A stretch of 45,961 nt of DNA from an uncultured Allobaculum sp. (GCA_910579655.1 CAJTVE010000018.1:1-45961), one strand, 5' to 3'. Counted from the stretch's first letter, positions 23,976-33,106 are shown. Made by a program: numbers and translations. Notes: generated by a model from the sequence alone, not told the origin.

Positions 23976-24995
23976 TTAGTTGTTGACCAGTTTGTCTTCA
24001 TCAGCCCAGCTGTACAGAGCGCGAACTTCTTCGCCGACTTTGGAGCTTGGATGCTCTTTGGCACGTTTGCGCATCGCTTTGAAGTGAGCCTGACCGCCCG
24101 CATCGGACATGTCGAGCAGGAAGTCTTTGGCGAATGTACCATCCTGGATGTCTTTGAGGATCTGTTTCATGGCTTTCTTGGTCTCGGCAGTGATGATCTT
24201 TTCACCCGTGATGTAGTCGCCATATTCAGCTGTGTTGGAAATGGAGTAGCGCATGCCTTCAAATCCGGACTGATAGATCAGATCGACGATCAGTTTCATT
24301 TCGTGAATGCATTCGAAGTAAGCATTGCGTGGGTCATAACCAGCTTCCACTAAGGTTTCAAAACCAGCCTGCATCAGGGCAACCACGCCGCCGCAAAGAA
24401 CAGCCTGTTCACCGAAGAGGTCGGTTTCCGTTTCTGTACGGAATGTCGTTTCCAGAACACCGGCCCGGCTTGCACCAATGCCAGCTGCATACGCAAGACC
24501 GAGGTCAAGCGCATCGCCAGTCGCATCCTGTTCAACCGCAATTAAGGATGGAACACCTTTACCCGCTTCGTATTCGGAACGAACCGTGTGGCCTGGTCCT
24601 TTTGGAGCAACCATGATGACGTTGACATCAGCTGGTGGAACAATCTGGCCAAAGTGGATGTTGAAGCCGTGCGCAAATGCGAGAGTTTTGCCAGCACTCA
24701 GGTTTGGTGCGATCTCCTTACGGTAAACATCTTTCTGTTTTTCGTCTGGAATCAGGACCATAACGATATCAGCCGCTTTTGTTGCTTCGGCGACTGGAAG
24801 AACTTCAAAGCCCTGTTCTTTGGCTTTGGCAGCAGATTTACTTCCTTCGTACAGACCAATCACAACATCAGCGCCGGAGTCGCGCAGGTTTAAAGCATGA
24901 GCGTGGCCCTGTGAGCCATATCCGATGATGGCGACTTTTTTGCCTTTCAGGCGGTTAACGTCGCAATCCTGTTCATAAAAAATTCTGTTTTCCAT
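23976..24995 (-). CDS. ilvC: Ketol-acid reductoisomerase
   Basis: A 339-residue class I KARI that converts acetolactate or acetohydroxybutyrate to the dihydroxy acids using NAD(P)H and magnesium. The N-terminal Rossmann domain shows the dinucleotide loop VAIIGYGSQGHAHALNL (about 21-37). The C-terminal knotted domain carries the metal residues in ETDLFGEQAVL and in YFECIHEMKLIVDLIY. The start at 24995 (MENRIFYEQD) is chosen for its AAAGGA site 7 bases upstream and for family length; an upstream in-frame ATG lacks one. It follows ilvBN by about 490 bases and has its own terminator. Confidence 0.97.
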   Translation of the reverse strand: MENRIFYEQDCDVNRLKGKKVAIIGYGSQGHAHALNLRDSGADVVIGLYEGSKSAAKAKEQGFEVLPVAEATKAADIVMVLIPDEKQKDVYRKEIAPNLSAGKTLAFAHGFNIHFGQIVPPADVNVIMVAPKGPGHTVRSEYEAGKGVPSLIAVEQDATGDALDLGLAYAAGIGASRAGVLETTFRTETETDLFGEQAVLCGGVVALMQAGFETLVEAGYDPRNAYFECIHEMKLIVDLIYQSGFEGMRYSISNTAEYGDYITGEKIITAETKKAMKQILKDIQDGTFAKDFLLDMSDAGGQAHFKAMRKRAKEHPSSKVGEEVRALYSWADEDKLVNN

Positions 24996-25484
24996 AAAGA
25001 GTTCCTTTCTGATCGCAGTCGTATCGAACGAATCCCTCATGGCTTTGACATTTCGTTTTCAAGACTGGCTGGAAGATCCTTGTCTTGCCTGGAGCAGGGC
25101 TTCTGTCCAGATCTGGGAAGAGGGCGCATCTTTTTGCGGCCCGCTTTTGGCTTTGTCAAAGTCGTTTCTGAGTTTTTCGAATTTTTTTGGGCTGTTGTCT
25201 GCGAATTCTGACGCAGTTTCAACAAAAGATCAAGAATTTTATTTCAAGTTTTTTCATTTCATTGAAAATTGTTTTCATTTGTTTTGTCCTCTCATTTCTT
25301 GAAAGCGGTTTACAGAGGTTGCCACTTTCCGAAACCTGCCAGTAGACTGACTGAACTGAGCCTGGATCAACTCCAGCTCCGTTCAGCGTTTTTCTGGCTG
25401 CCTTTCGCAAAACGCAAAGTCAAATTCAAATGATCGTTCAAGTTGCCTTTCAAATGACTTTTCAGACTTCTGTAAAACCAGCAA
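24996..25484 (-). other. ilvN-ilvC intergenic region
   Basis: Besides a short candidate leader frame (25219-25278, annotated separately), it holds an interrupted hairpin at 25354-25387 (CTGAAC/GTTCAG, GAGC/GCTC and TGGA/TCCA), followed by TTTTT on the plus strand only, so it is not a normal terminator for ilvN. I found no T-box consensus. It probably contains the ilvC promoter. Confidence 0.4.
25219..25278 (-). CDS. Possible 19-aa leader peptide upstream of ilvC
   Basis: A short frame starting MKTIFNEMKK and ending in KFLIFC has a good GAGAGGA site 8 bases upstream. It holds five Ile/Leu codons in 19 residues, two of them next to each other near the end, and lies 220 bases before ilvC. Classical ilv attenuators have many more branched-chain codons followed directly by a terminator hairpin, which I do not see, so this is only a possibility. 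Confidence 0.25.
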   Translation of the reverse strand: MKTIFNEMKKLEIKFLIFC

Positions 25485-26048
25485 TTAATTGCCTTCCAGC
25501 TGATCAATGCGGGCTGCCCGGTTCAGTTCCATCAGGGCAAAATCATCCTGCTCCGCATCGGTTAAGTAATGGCAGCCGCGCTGCAAGGCGACAACCCCTG
25601 TGCGGCTCATTTCCAGAATGCCATAGGGAGCCACAACGGTTAAAAACGCATCAATCTTGCTGGACTCACCCGTGATTTCAACGCAAAGCGTATTGGGTGA
25701 ATAATCAATAATCTTGCTTCGGAAAATATCCACCGCCGAAACGATATCCTGGCGGGTTTCCGGGGTATTTTTCAGTTTAATCAGCGCCAGTTCACGGGAG
25801 ACGCGGTCGTTGACCACCATTTCCTTGACGTGTTTGACGTTGTAGAGCTTGCGCAGCTGCTTCACACATTGTGAACGGATCTTTTCATCTCCGTTTACCG
25901 AAATCGTAATGCGTGAATAGCGGGGATCTTCGGTAGCACCAACGGTTAATGAGTTGATGTTGAAATCCCGGCGCGTAAACATGCTGGTGACACGGGTCAG
26001 AACACCGGCCGAGTTGTCTACCAGACAGGCAATTTCAAATCGTTCCAT
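25485..26048 (-). CDS. ilvN: Acetolactate synthase small (regulatory) subunit
   Basis: The 187-residue protein is the regulatory subunit of acetolactate synthase, which mediates valine feedback inhibition and stimulates the catalytic subunit. An N-terminal ACT domain (about 1-75: CLVDNSAGVLTRVTSMFTRRDFNI and the GATEDPRYSRITI strand) is followed by the C-terminal ALS_ss_C domain (about 80-165: RELALIKLKNTPETRQDI and VEITGESSKIDAF). Its ATG overlaps the ilvB stop by one base (TGATG), so translation is coupled. Confidence 0.95.
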   Translation of the reverse strand: MERFEIACLVDNSAGVLTRVTSMFTRRDFNINSLTVGATEDPRYSRITISVNGDEKIRSQCVKQLRKLYNVKHVKEMVVNDRVSRELALIKLKNTPETRQDIVSAVDIFRSKIIDYSPNTLCVEITGESSKIDAFLTVVAPYGILEMSRTGVVALQRGCHYLTDAEQDDFALMELNRAARIDQLEGN

Positions 26049-27730
26049 CAGATTTCCTCCCGCATCGTGATGATGTCATCCATACTTCCACCAGGCGGCA
26101 GCATGGGCAGAACAAATTCATCTGGATCAATCTTGACATCAATCAGCACTGGTCCGGATTTGGCCATCGCTTTGGCGACCGTTTCCGGCAACTCTTCCAG
26201 GGTATCCACATGGAAGCCCGGGATGCCAAAAGCATTGGCAATTTTGACAAAATCTGACTTTCTGTCAGACAGATCGGTATTGGAATAGTGCTGGTTATAG
26301 AACAGGGTCTGCCACTGACGAACCATGCCCAGCGTGCCGTTATTGAAAACAACGATCACAACCGGAACCTGGGTTTTATACAGCGTGGCCAGTTCGCCCA
26401 GGTTCATGCCAAAGCTGCCATCTCCAGTAAAGAGAATTGTGCGCTTTTTCGAACCAAAGGCGGCTCCAATCGCAGCGCCAAGGCCAAACCCCATCGTTCC
26501 AAGACCGCCAGAAGAAATAAAGGTTCTTGGCTTCTGGAATGGATAGTACTGGGCTACCCACATCTGGTGCTGGCCGACATCCGTCGCAATCGGTGTCGAA
26601 GCGTCGGTATATTTGGTGATTTCGTTAATCAGTGCCTGCGGGGTGAGTTTGTGGGGGTCAAGGAGCTGATCCTGCTGGAACTGTTCTTCCAGTTTGAGCT
26701 GGGCAATGCGTGCATGCCATTGCGGATGTTCTGTCTGTTCCACTTCACTGATCAGGCGGCAGACTGCATCATGAATATCCCCGGCCAGGCCTAAGTGAAC
26801 AGAGATGTTCTTGTTCAGCTCAGCCGCATCGATATCGAACTGAATGATCTTGGCCTGTTTGGCATATTTTTTAACATTCCCTGTTGCCCGATCCGAAAAA
26901 CGGCAGCCGATCGAAATGATCAGGTCGCATTCGTTCTGAGCCATGGAGCTTGCGTAGTGGCCATGCATGCCCTGCATGCCTAAAAACCTTGGATAATCAG
27001 TTGGAATCGCTGAAAGACCCATTAATGTACTGCCGATCGGGGCATCAATTTTCTCGGCAAGTTCCATCACCTGCTGGGAGACATCTGCGCCTAAAGAACC
27101 ACCGCCAATGTAGATAAAAGGACGGCTTGCCGCATTAATCATGCGGGCCGCTTCTTTCATCTGAAAACCATTCACAGTTTTTTCCGGGATCTTGCGCGCC
27201 CGGCCTAAAGGCTTATATTCAGTCACAGCCTGCTGCACGTCTTTTGGCACATCGACCAGGACTGGACCTGGACGGCCGGATTTGGCAATTTCAAACGCTT
27301 TATGCAGGGTGATGGCGAGATCTTCAACGGAATGAACGAAGAAGTTGTGTTTCGTTACCGGTAAGGTGACGCCGGTAATATCGACTTCCTGGAACGAATC
27401 CCGTCCAATTAAAGACGTTGAAACGTTGCCGGTGATAGCGACCAGCGGAACAGAGTCCAGATAAGCGGTCGCAATACCGGTGACCAGGTTTGTTGCTCCA
27501 GGACCTGAGGTCGCAATGACGACTCCAGTCTTTCCTGTCGCCCGGAAATATCCGTCAGCGGCATGACAGGCGTGCTGCTCGTGGCTGGTCAGCACGTGAT
27601 TCAGCCGGTCCGAATATTCATAAAGGGCGTCATAGAGATCAATGACCTGTCCGCCAGGATAGCCAAAGACAGTGTCGACACCCTGTTCGAGCAGGGTCTC
27701 AACGATGATTTCAGCACCGCTTTTTTTCAT
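26048..27730 (-). CDS. ilvB: Acetolactate synthase large (catalytic) subunit
   Basis: A 560-residue TPP-dependent enzyme that condenses pyruvate with pyruvate or 2-oxobutanoate. Visible features are the N-terminal VFGYPGGQVIDLYDAL, the catalytic Glu in TSHEQHACHAADGY, the FAD-binding middle domain, and the C-terminal TPP motif GDGSFGMNLGEL...NNGTLGMVRQWQ. The start at 27730 (MKKSGAEIIVETLLEQG) has an AAGGAAGG site and family length; an upstream in-frame ATG at 27793 falls on the presumed -35. It is coupled to ilvN. Confidence 0.97.
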   Translation of the reverse strand: MKKSGAEIIVETLLEQGVDTVFGYPGGQVIDLYDALYEYSDRLNHVLTSHEQHACHAADGYFRATGKTGVVIATSGPGATNLVTGIATAYLDSVPLVAITGNVSTSLIGRDSFQEVDITGVTLPVTKHNFFVHSVEDLAITLHKAFEIAKSGRPGPVLVDVPKDVQQAVTEYKPLGRARKIPEKTVNGFQMKEAARMINAASRPFIYIGGGSLGADVSQQVMELAEKIDAPIGSTLMGLSAIPTDYPRFLGMQGMHGHYASSMAQNECDLIISIGCRFSDRATGNVKKYAKQAKIIQFDIDAAELNKNISVHLGLAGDIHDAVCRLISEVEQTEHPQWHARIAQLKLEEQFQQDQLLDPHKLTPQALINEITKYTDASTPIATDVGQHQMWVAQYYPFQKPRTFISSGGLGTMGFGLGAAIGAAFGSKKRTILFTGDGSFGMNLGELATLYKTQVPVVIVVFNNGTLGMVRQWQTLFYNQHYSNTDLSDRKSDFVKIANAFGIPGFHVDTLEELPETVAKAMAKSGPVLIDVKIDPDEFVLPMLPPGGSMDDIITMREEI

Positions 27731-27764
27731 AATTACCTTCCTTTTCACAAATCGTGTTACGACC

Positions 27765-27793
27765 GTTATAACACTTACGGTTTTTGCCTTCAA
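27765..27793 (-). promoter_or_regulatory. ilvBN promoter with inverted-repeat operator candidate
   Basis: Minus-strand -35 TTGAAG (27788-27793), 17 bases, -10 TATAAC (27765-27770). An inverted repeat GTGTTA (27754-27759), nine bases, TAACAC (27769-27774) overlaps the -10 and start site and could be a repressor site. Confidence 0.5.
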
Positions 27794-28303
27794 CAGCCCC
27801 CTGAAAACGGTTGTGTTTTTTGCATGTTTTTTCCATTTTCTTTCATTCCTTTACATCAGCTTCTAAAAACGTCCAGTGGGCAGAAAATTGAAGAAAAAAA
27901 GAAGATGGAAAAAAGATCAGCAATCTGAATTTGAGTACAGATTGACTGATCGACCACCGATTTACGGTGTTTTTCCGGGCGTTCTTCCATTGTAATCACA
28001 CAAAAACCCGAAATCAAAGAAGCATTGGCATCTGGCTTGCATCTTGCAACAAAAGAGTCTGGAAATGTACCTCTTCGCATTACAATTCAAAAATCCGTTT
28101 TATTTCCCGATCCAAAGGGCACCGCCTTACTTTCTTTGCGCGACAGAAAAGGGTTTGGAAGGGATCTGTATCCAGCTCCACAAATGACTGCCCTTGGATC
28201 AAATATGAACTGCTTAATCTCATGATGATGCCTCTTTTATTTGGTCTGGTCTGGCCAGTTTAAAACCGTTGACGGATCGAAGGCACCGATGCCGATTGGA
28301 CCG
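27794..28303. other. Non-coding stretch upstream of ilvBN
   Basis: Several open frames on the plus strand (around 27967-28263) have no ribosome site and no family resemblance. No T-box or leader-peptide attenuator was found. Confidence 0.4.
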
Positions 28304-28338
28304 AAAAAAAAAGCAGACCACACAAGGATGCAGTCTGC
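28304..28338 (-). terminator. Terminator of second phosphoglycerol transferase-like gene
   Basis: GCAGAC (28313-28318) and GTCTGC (28333-28338) form the stem; on the minus strand a run of nine T follows. It is 58 bases after the stop. Confidence 0.75.
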
Positions 28339-28395
28339 AAATTGAATCTTGATTGTCTCTTCTAAAACTCGATCCGTCCAAGACAAGCGAACAGA

Positions 28396-30426
28396 TTATT
28401 CGTTTGCCTCAGGGGATCCAATGGGTGTTGGCGCTGGTTCTGGAGTAACGACTGGTTCTGATGGTTCAACAGGCGTTGTCGGCTCTGCTGGAACATCAGG
28501 AACTGGTGTTGGATCCGGAGTTGGTTCTGGAGTTGGTTCAACCGGGATAATTGGATCAACCGGAACATCAGGAGCCGGGGATGGATCCACTGGCTGGACT
28601 GGTGTAACAGGCTCGACCGGTGTCACTGGCGTTATTGGGGCTGGATCCACCGGGGTGTAGTTGTAATCTGGTGTCGGTGTATATACCGGGGTATACGTAT
28701 TTGTATTGGTGTTTGTATCCGGCTGTACAACAGGTGTCGTTGGATAAACAGCTGTCTGGCCGCCCGTTGCGGGTTCGAACTGCGGGATCTGTTCCTGCGG
28801 CTGATCGGATGGCGCTTCGCTGTTCTGGCTGTCATCCTTATTTTCTTCTTCGTTGGTATCCTTTGCCTCTTCGGTCTTCAATGGCCGTTTGGTGTCGTCA
28901 CCAGAAAGAATGACATCCGTATAGTACTTGGAATCTGCAGAGATTTCCGCATTTAAAGCGGCCAGGCCCATCTGTTCAATCAGCGTCGGCTGGTTGGAGT
29001 ACAGGCTGACACCAAGACCTAAACGATGGCCTTCAATCTCAATCCCCATCGCTTCCATGATGGTTGGAAACATATCCAGCGTGCAGTAATCACGGGTTTT
29101 ATCAAGCGTGTACTCCGGGCCGTTGAGGATCACAGAATAAGCCTGGCGCTGATACCCAGAACCAGTGGTTTTGCCAACAGAGGCATCCATGGAAAGGTGG
29201 TCACCAGTGATCACTACAGTTGTATTTTTATAAAAGTCCTGCTGCTGGATCCAGTTGACAAATCCAGTCAGCTGGCGGTCCGTACAGGAAATCACGTTTT
29301 CGTATTGGGTTTCGTGTTCGTCTTTACATTCTTCACATTTGTACCCATCTGCGAAGTGTGTATCGGCCGTCATGATGGTCAGGTTGAACGGTGCGTCCTG
29401 GCCTGCCAGCTCCGTCAGCTTGCTTTCAGCCCAGCTGTACAATTTCTTATCTTCAAATCCCCACCATACGCGATAACCGGCCGGGATCGCCTGATCATGC
29501 ACGGCGCGGGCGTAGTCTAAAATATCATATTCGCCATGCTGCTCATAGTAGTTGCTTCGGCCAGCGAAAGCTCCATCAGAACCGCACATGAAGTAGTTGT
29601 TATAGCCGTTTTCTTTGAGAATCTGGCCCATCGTGGTCAGATGCGGCATGAACTTGTCAGACGCTGAGAAATTATGGTTGAACTGACCGTTGCCGACATT
29701 GAGCGGCACACCGGCAGACATGGCAACCAGACCCGCTACGGTCCAGCCAGAGTTATTGGTGACATTCGCACCATTTAATTCCGTTGTGCCTTTTACAGAG
29801 AAGTCAGTTGCATTGTCGGCCTTTGCCAGATTGTACAGGTTAGGAATCAGATCGTCCTGAAAGCCGCCGCCATGTTCCGGGCTGGTGTAGGAAGATTCCA
29901 TCGATTCCACCACGATATGAATCAAGTTTTTCTTCTGAGCCGGGAACGTAATTTTCACGTCCGTTGGTTCAACGAACTGATCCTCATATAAAGTCGATTC
30001 ACGACCGGCATTGTCGAGGTATTCGCCAATGCCCAATACTTCCCACCCCTGATAGAGCTGGGAGCTGAACAAACCACCGATGACCAATGCTGCACCAAGA
30101 ACGGAGCAGTTGAAGACATAGCCGGCACGTTTGCCATTAAAGAAAGTCCGACCTTCTTTTTTTGCTTTATTGTGCTGCAGGCAGAAGTAAATGTAGTAAG
30201 CAAAAATCAGCGTTCCTACAATCAGCAGCAGCCAATAGTTATGAAAGAAGCCGCCAATGGCTTCCCCGACAGTTCCCTCAGCCCCTTCAGTACCGGCGCT
30301 CAGGGTATAAATTACCTGTGAAAAGCTGGTGAGCTGAATTGTATCCGTCAGATAATGAACGGTGTAGGCTACAATGCAGGTCAGCCAGAACAGCAGGTAG
30401 ATCAAAGTTCCAATAAAAATCCACAT
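28396..30426 (-). CDS. LTA synthase/OpgB-like phosphoglycerol transferase with Pro/Thr-rich tail
   Basis: A 676-residue paralogue of the enzyme at 15341-16948, with the same order of parts: membrane helices at the N-terminus, HIVVESMESSYTSPEHGGGF, the nucleophile segment SGWTVAGLVAMSAGVPL, MTADTHFADGYKCEEC and ITGDHLSMD. It differs by a 167-residue tail (about 510-676): first acidic (EEENKDDSQNSE), then a low-complexity stretch of Pro, Thr, Val and Asp with repeated TPV/EPT units. Such a tail could span or bind the cell wall; it has no LPxTG sortase motif or terminal membrane helix. The start has an AAAGGAA site. It is probably a glycerol-phosphate transferase acting on a surface polymer; the tail suggests a different location or partner from its paralogue. 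Confidence 0.87.
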   Translation of the reverse strand: MWIFIGTLIYLLFWLTCIVAYTVHYLTDTIQLTSFSQVIYTLSAGTEGAEGTVGEAIGGFFHNYWLLLIVGTLIFAYYIYFCLQHNKAKKEGRTFFNGKRAGYVFNCSVLGAALVIGGLFSSQLYQGWEVLGIGEYLDNAGRESTLYEDQFVEPTDVKITFPAQKKNLIHIVVESMESSYTSPEHGGGFQDDLIPNLYNLAKADNATDFSVKGTTELNGANVTNNSGWTVAGLVAMSAGVPLNVGNGQFNHNFSASDKFMPHLTTMGQILKENGYNNYFMCGSDGAFAGRSNYYEQHGEYDILDYARAVHDQAIPAGYRVWWGFEDKKLYSWAESKLTELAGQDAPFNLTIMTADTHFADGYKCEECKDEHETQYENVISCTDRQLTGFVNWIQQQDFYKNTTVVITGDHLSMDASVGKTTGSGYQRQAYSVILNGPEYTLDKTRDYCTLDMFPTIMEAMGIEIEGHRLGLGVSLYSNQPTLIEQMGLAALNAEISADSKYYTDVILSGDDTKRPLKTEEAKDTNEEENKDDSQNSEAPSDQPQEQIPQFEPATGGQTAVYPTTPVVQPDTNTNTNTYTPVYTPTPDYNYTPVDPAPITPVTPVEPVTPVQPVDPSPAPDVPVDPIIPVEPTPEPTPDPTPVPDVPAEPTTPVEPSEPVVTPEPAPTPIGSPEANE

Positions 30427-30734
30427 AGTCTATTCCTTTCTAAGTCATTCCAGGGAGTCAGGACTGAATGCGATCAAAAAAAGAGCACTGGATCAGGCAG
30501 GGCCTGCCAGGCTTTATCGGAGAGGTTGGTTCTCCGCATGGCAATGTTAAGCATTCCTTGGCTAAGATACAAGGTTTTTTGGGGAATTACCATCAGAAAA
30601 TAAACTGCAGCCGCAATCTTTCGATAATGAGTTGACATATGGTCGATTTCCTGCAAGGACGCTGCCCGCTTCTTAAAGGGAATTTTCCCTGTCAAAGGCG
30701 CCGGACAGCAAAGCACTGGAAATAGACGGATATG
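30427..30734. other. Mostly non-coding stretch
   Basis: A minus-strand frame of 54 codons (30474-30638, starting MSTHYRKIAAAVYFL) has AGGA about 11 bases upstream and is followed by a palindrome-rich segment (near 30498-30510) and a T run. I could not decide whether it is a gene, and it has no recognisable family. Confidence 0.3.
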
Positions 30735-30768
30735 AAAAAAGCGCCCACAATTGGACGCAGATTTTTTC
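30735..30768 (-). terminator. Terminator of the 72-aa protein gene
   Basis: GCGCCC (30741-30746) pairs with GGACGC (30753-30758, one G-T pair on RNA); on the minus strand TTTTTT follows. It starts right after the stop codon. Confidence 0.7.
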
Positions 30769-30987
30769 TCAGGATCGGCTTTCGCTGACTTCCACTTTTA
30801 CTTTTGAACCATCTGGCTCCACATCAAAAGTGATCTTGGAAAAAGCTTCGAGATCATTGGCCAGAATATCGCGGACAGTATCAAAAACTACGTCCTGGCT
30901 GGCTTCCGTTGGTGTGTCGTATTCAATGGATGTGACGATGTGCTTCTTTCCCTTGATATCGGTCAGTTCTTTTACAATTGGATTCAT
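30769..30987 (-). CDS. Hypothetical small protein (72 aa)
   Basis: A soluble, acidic 72-residue protein, MNPIVKELTDIKGKKHIVTS onwards, with predicted alternating strands and one helix (around 33-47), ending in KVKVEVSESRS. I do not recognise it. A GAGGG site about 10 bases before the ATG and an immediate downstream terminator argue that it is real and monocistronic. No neighbour hints at its role. Confidence 0.6.
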   Translation of the reverse strand: MNPIVKELTDIKGKKHIVTSIEYDTPTEASQDVVFDTVRDILANDLEAFSKITFDVEPDGSKVKVEVSESRS

Positions 30988-31217
30988 TGACTTTACCCTC
31001 TAGCAGAAGTTTACTCTAAAGAATTTTCCAAATCAATTTGGGATAGAGATCGCAGTTCCTTCTGATTCGAATCCTTCTTTCAAGCGTTTTCTTTTCTTCA
31101 TGCTGCTCATACTTTACCATATTTCAGGCATATCAATTGCCCATCTGATCCATCCAGGTTCTTTTCACATACAGTTTTCGTACAATTTATAATCTCTGGA
31201 TGATTTTTCAGCGACCG

Positions 31218-31841
31218 TTATTGATTATTTTTCTGATCGTTTGCAAGAAAATTCCGGTACTCCTCGTACTGATCCTGCCAGTATTTCTGCTCCGCTTCAC
31301 CGATTTCCCGGATGACCCGACACGGATTTCCCGCCGCAAAGACACGGGGCGGAATATCATGGGTAACCACCGAACCGGAGCCAATCACCGATCCGGCATG
31401 AATCGTCACGCCGCCATTGACCACACAGCTGCCTCCCATCCAGACATCTTCTTCAATGACAATCGGCTTGCAGATTTCCAGACCCGTTGCCCGTACTTTA
31501 GCATCCATGGGATGGATGGCGGTATAAAAGCAGCATCGCGGACCAATGGCGCAACGATCCTTAAAGATCACTCTTGCCTCATCAAGAATCATGCAGTCCA
31601 TGTTCAAAAAGGTGTTTTCCCCCAGTTCAATATGCGGCCCTAAATCACAGTAAAAGGGCGGGACAATGGCGGCACTGTCCGGATATTGGCCAAGCATCTG
31701 CTGCAAATAGGCTCTGGCATCCTCAGAGGTCCTGCAGGCATTCACTTCCAGCAGCAATTTGCGGGCTTTCATGTAGGAATCGTCTTTTACCCGATAACAA
31801 TCATATAAAAGGCCATTACGGCGGCGTTCTCGTTCAGTCAT
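31218..31841 (-). CDS. Maltose/galactoside O-acetyltransferase family protein
   Basis: The 207-residue protein is a left-handed beta-helix acetyltransferase of the Maa/LacA/NodL group. It has the family's N-terminal helical cap (RRNGLLYDCYRVKDDSYMKAR), then hexapeptide repeats, the catalytic His in YTAIHPMD, the VWMGGSCVVNGGVTIHAGSV turns and the closing DIPPRVFAAGNPCRVIREI. It transfers acetyl from acetyl-CoA to a sugar hydroxyl; the sugar cannot be told. An AAAGGA site precedes the ATG. It lies downstream of ilvE but is cut off from it by that gene's terminator. Confidence 0.92.
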   Translation of the reverse strand: MTERERRRNGLLYDCYRVKDDSYMKARKLLLEVNACRTSEDARAYLQQMLGQYPDSAAIVPPFYCDLGPHIELGENTFLNMDCMILDEARVIFKDRCAIGPRCCFYTAIHPMDAKVRATGLEICKPIVIEEDVWMGGSCVVNGGVTIHAGSVIGSGSVVTHDIPPRVFAAGNPCRVIREIGEAEQKYWQDQYEEYRNFLANDQKNNQ

Positions 31842-31981
31842 TTCTTTTTCCTTTCCAGTCCTTCATTTTCATCCAGTCCTTCATTTTCATTTTTTAAGGG
31901 CCTGATCCGCAGATGTTCACAATCATTCTGGCTGTTTCCATCCTGCCGGAACCAAAACCGGATTATAAAAATAGCCGGATA

Positions 31982-32017
31982 TAAAAATAGAAGGATGTAC
32001 CTTTTCATCCTTCTATT
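31982..32017 (-). terminator. Terminator of ilvE
   Basis: AATAGAAGGATG (31986-31997) and CATCCTTCTATT (32006-32017) form a perfect 12-bp stem; on the minus strand TTTTTATAT follows. It is 25 bases after the stop. Confidence 0.9.
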
Positions 32018-32041
32018 GTAAACAATTTCAATTTTTAAAGG

Positions 32042-33106
32042 TTAGTCAACTGTGCAGGTCCACTGATATGGATCTTCAAGGCTGCCCCATTGAATGCTCG
32101 TCAGGGTATCGTACAGTTTCTGGGTCAGATCACCAGTCTGGAAATGATTGATGGTAGCTTTTTCACCTTTGTAGCAAAGTTCGCCGATTGGAGAAATAAC
32201 AGCAGCTGTGCCGGTTCCCCAGGCTTCCTGCAAACGGCCATCTCTGGCAGCGGCCATCAGGTCATCAATAGCCAGATGTTCTTCATGAACTGGATAGCCC
32301 CAGTCACGAACCAGGTGGAGAATCGAATCACGGGTTACCCCCGGTAATACGGTGCCTTCCGTTGGTGCCGTCCAGATTTCGCCATCGATCAGGAACATAA
32401 CGTTCATGCTTCCCACTTCTTCGACGTATTTTTTGTGGACGCCATCCAGCCACAGAACCTGGGTATAGCCCTGTTCTTCCGCTTTTTCCTGGGCTTTTAA
32501 AGAGCCGGCATAGTTACCGCCGCATTTGGTGAAGCCAGTTCCACCCGGAGCAGCTCTGACATAGTCATCTTCAACCCAGATTTTTACTGGCGCCATGCCT
32601 TCTGGATAGTAAGCACCTACCGGGGAGAGGATGATCATAAATTTGTAGGAAGTCGCAGGGTGAACACCAACTGCTTTTTCGGTTGCGAACATGAATGGAC
32701 GGATGTAGAGAGATTCCCCTTCATTGTCTGGCACCCAGTCTTTTTCGACTTTTACCAGTTCCTTGATCGCCTCCACGAACATGTCTACTGGTACTTTGGG
32801 CATCGAAAGACGATCGTTGGAGTTGGCAAAACGCTGCGCGTTCTTTTCTGGACGGAACAGCTGGATGGTTCCATCTTTTGTGCGGTAAGCTTTCAGACCT
32901 TCGAATGTTTCCTGTGCATAGTGGAGAACCATGCTGGCGGGGTCCATTTCAATTGGACCAAACGGGACGATGCGGGCATCATGCCAGCCGCCCTGATCTG
33001 CATCATAGTCAGCGACAAACATATAGTCGGTGTAGTATTTGCCAAAGCCAAGCGGGCCCTGTGGTTTTTCTTTTAAGTCTTTTCTTGGTTCAAACTGAAA
33101 ATCCAT
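32042..33106 (-). CDS. ilvE: Branched-chain amino acid aminotransferase (type II)
   Basis: The 354-residue fold-type IV PLP enzyme makes Val, Leu and Ile from their oxoacids with glutamate as donor. The PLP lysine is K194 in GFTKCGGNYAGSL, followed by QVLWLDG and the EVGSMNVMFLI motif typical of the eukaryote-like branch; RLSMP and the C-terminal GTGTAAVISPIG are also diagnostic. The start at 33106 (MDFQFEPRK) has AGAAAGGA upstream, and the ATG at 33127 would include that site. It is the final step for the ilv genes at 19-28 kb but stands apart as a single gene. Confidence 0.96.
   Translation of the reverse strand: MDFQFEPRKDLKEKPQGPLGFGKYYTDYMFVADYDADQGGWHDARIVPFGPIEMDPASMVLHYAQETFEGLKAYRTKDGTIQLFRPEKNAQRFANSNDRLSMPKVPVDMFVEAIKELVKVEKDWVPDNEGESLYIRPFMFATEKAVGVHPATSYKFMIILSPVGAYYPEGMAPVKIWVEDDYVRAAPGGTGFTKCGGNYAGSLKAQEKAEEQGYTQVLWLDGVHKKYVEEVGSMNVMFLIDGEIWTAPTEGTVLPGVTRDSILHLVRDWGYPVHEEHLAIDDLMAAARDGRLQEAWGTGTAAVISPIGELCYKGEKATINHFQTGDLTQKLYDTLTSIQWGSLEDPYQWTCTVD

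Noticed and set aside
24996..28303. T-box riboswitch for branched-chain amino acids
   Set aside because: I looked on the minus strand upstream of ilvB, ilvC and ilvD for the T-box core (AGGGTGG-type) and found none.
30474..30638. 54-codon minus-strand frame beginning MSTHYRKIAAAV
   Set aside because: It has a marginal ribosome site and a possible hairpin after it, but the product has no recognisable family; left as undecided rather than called.
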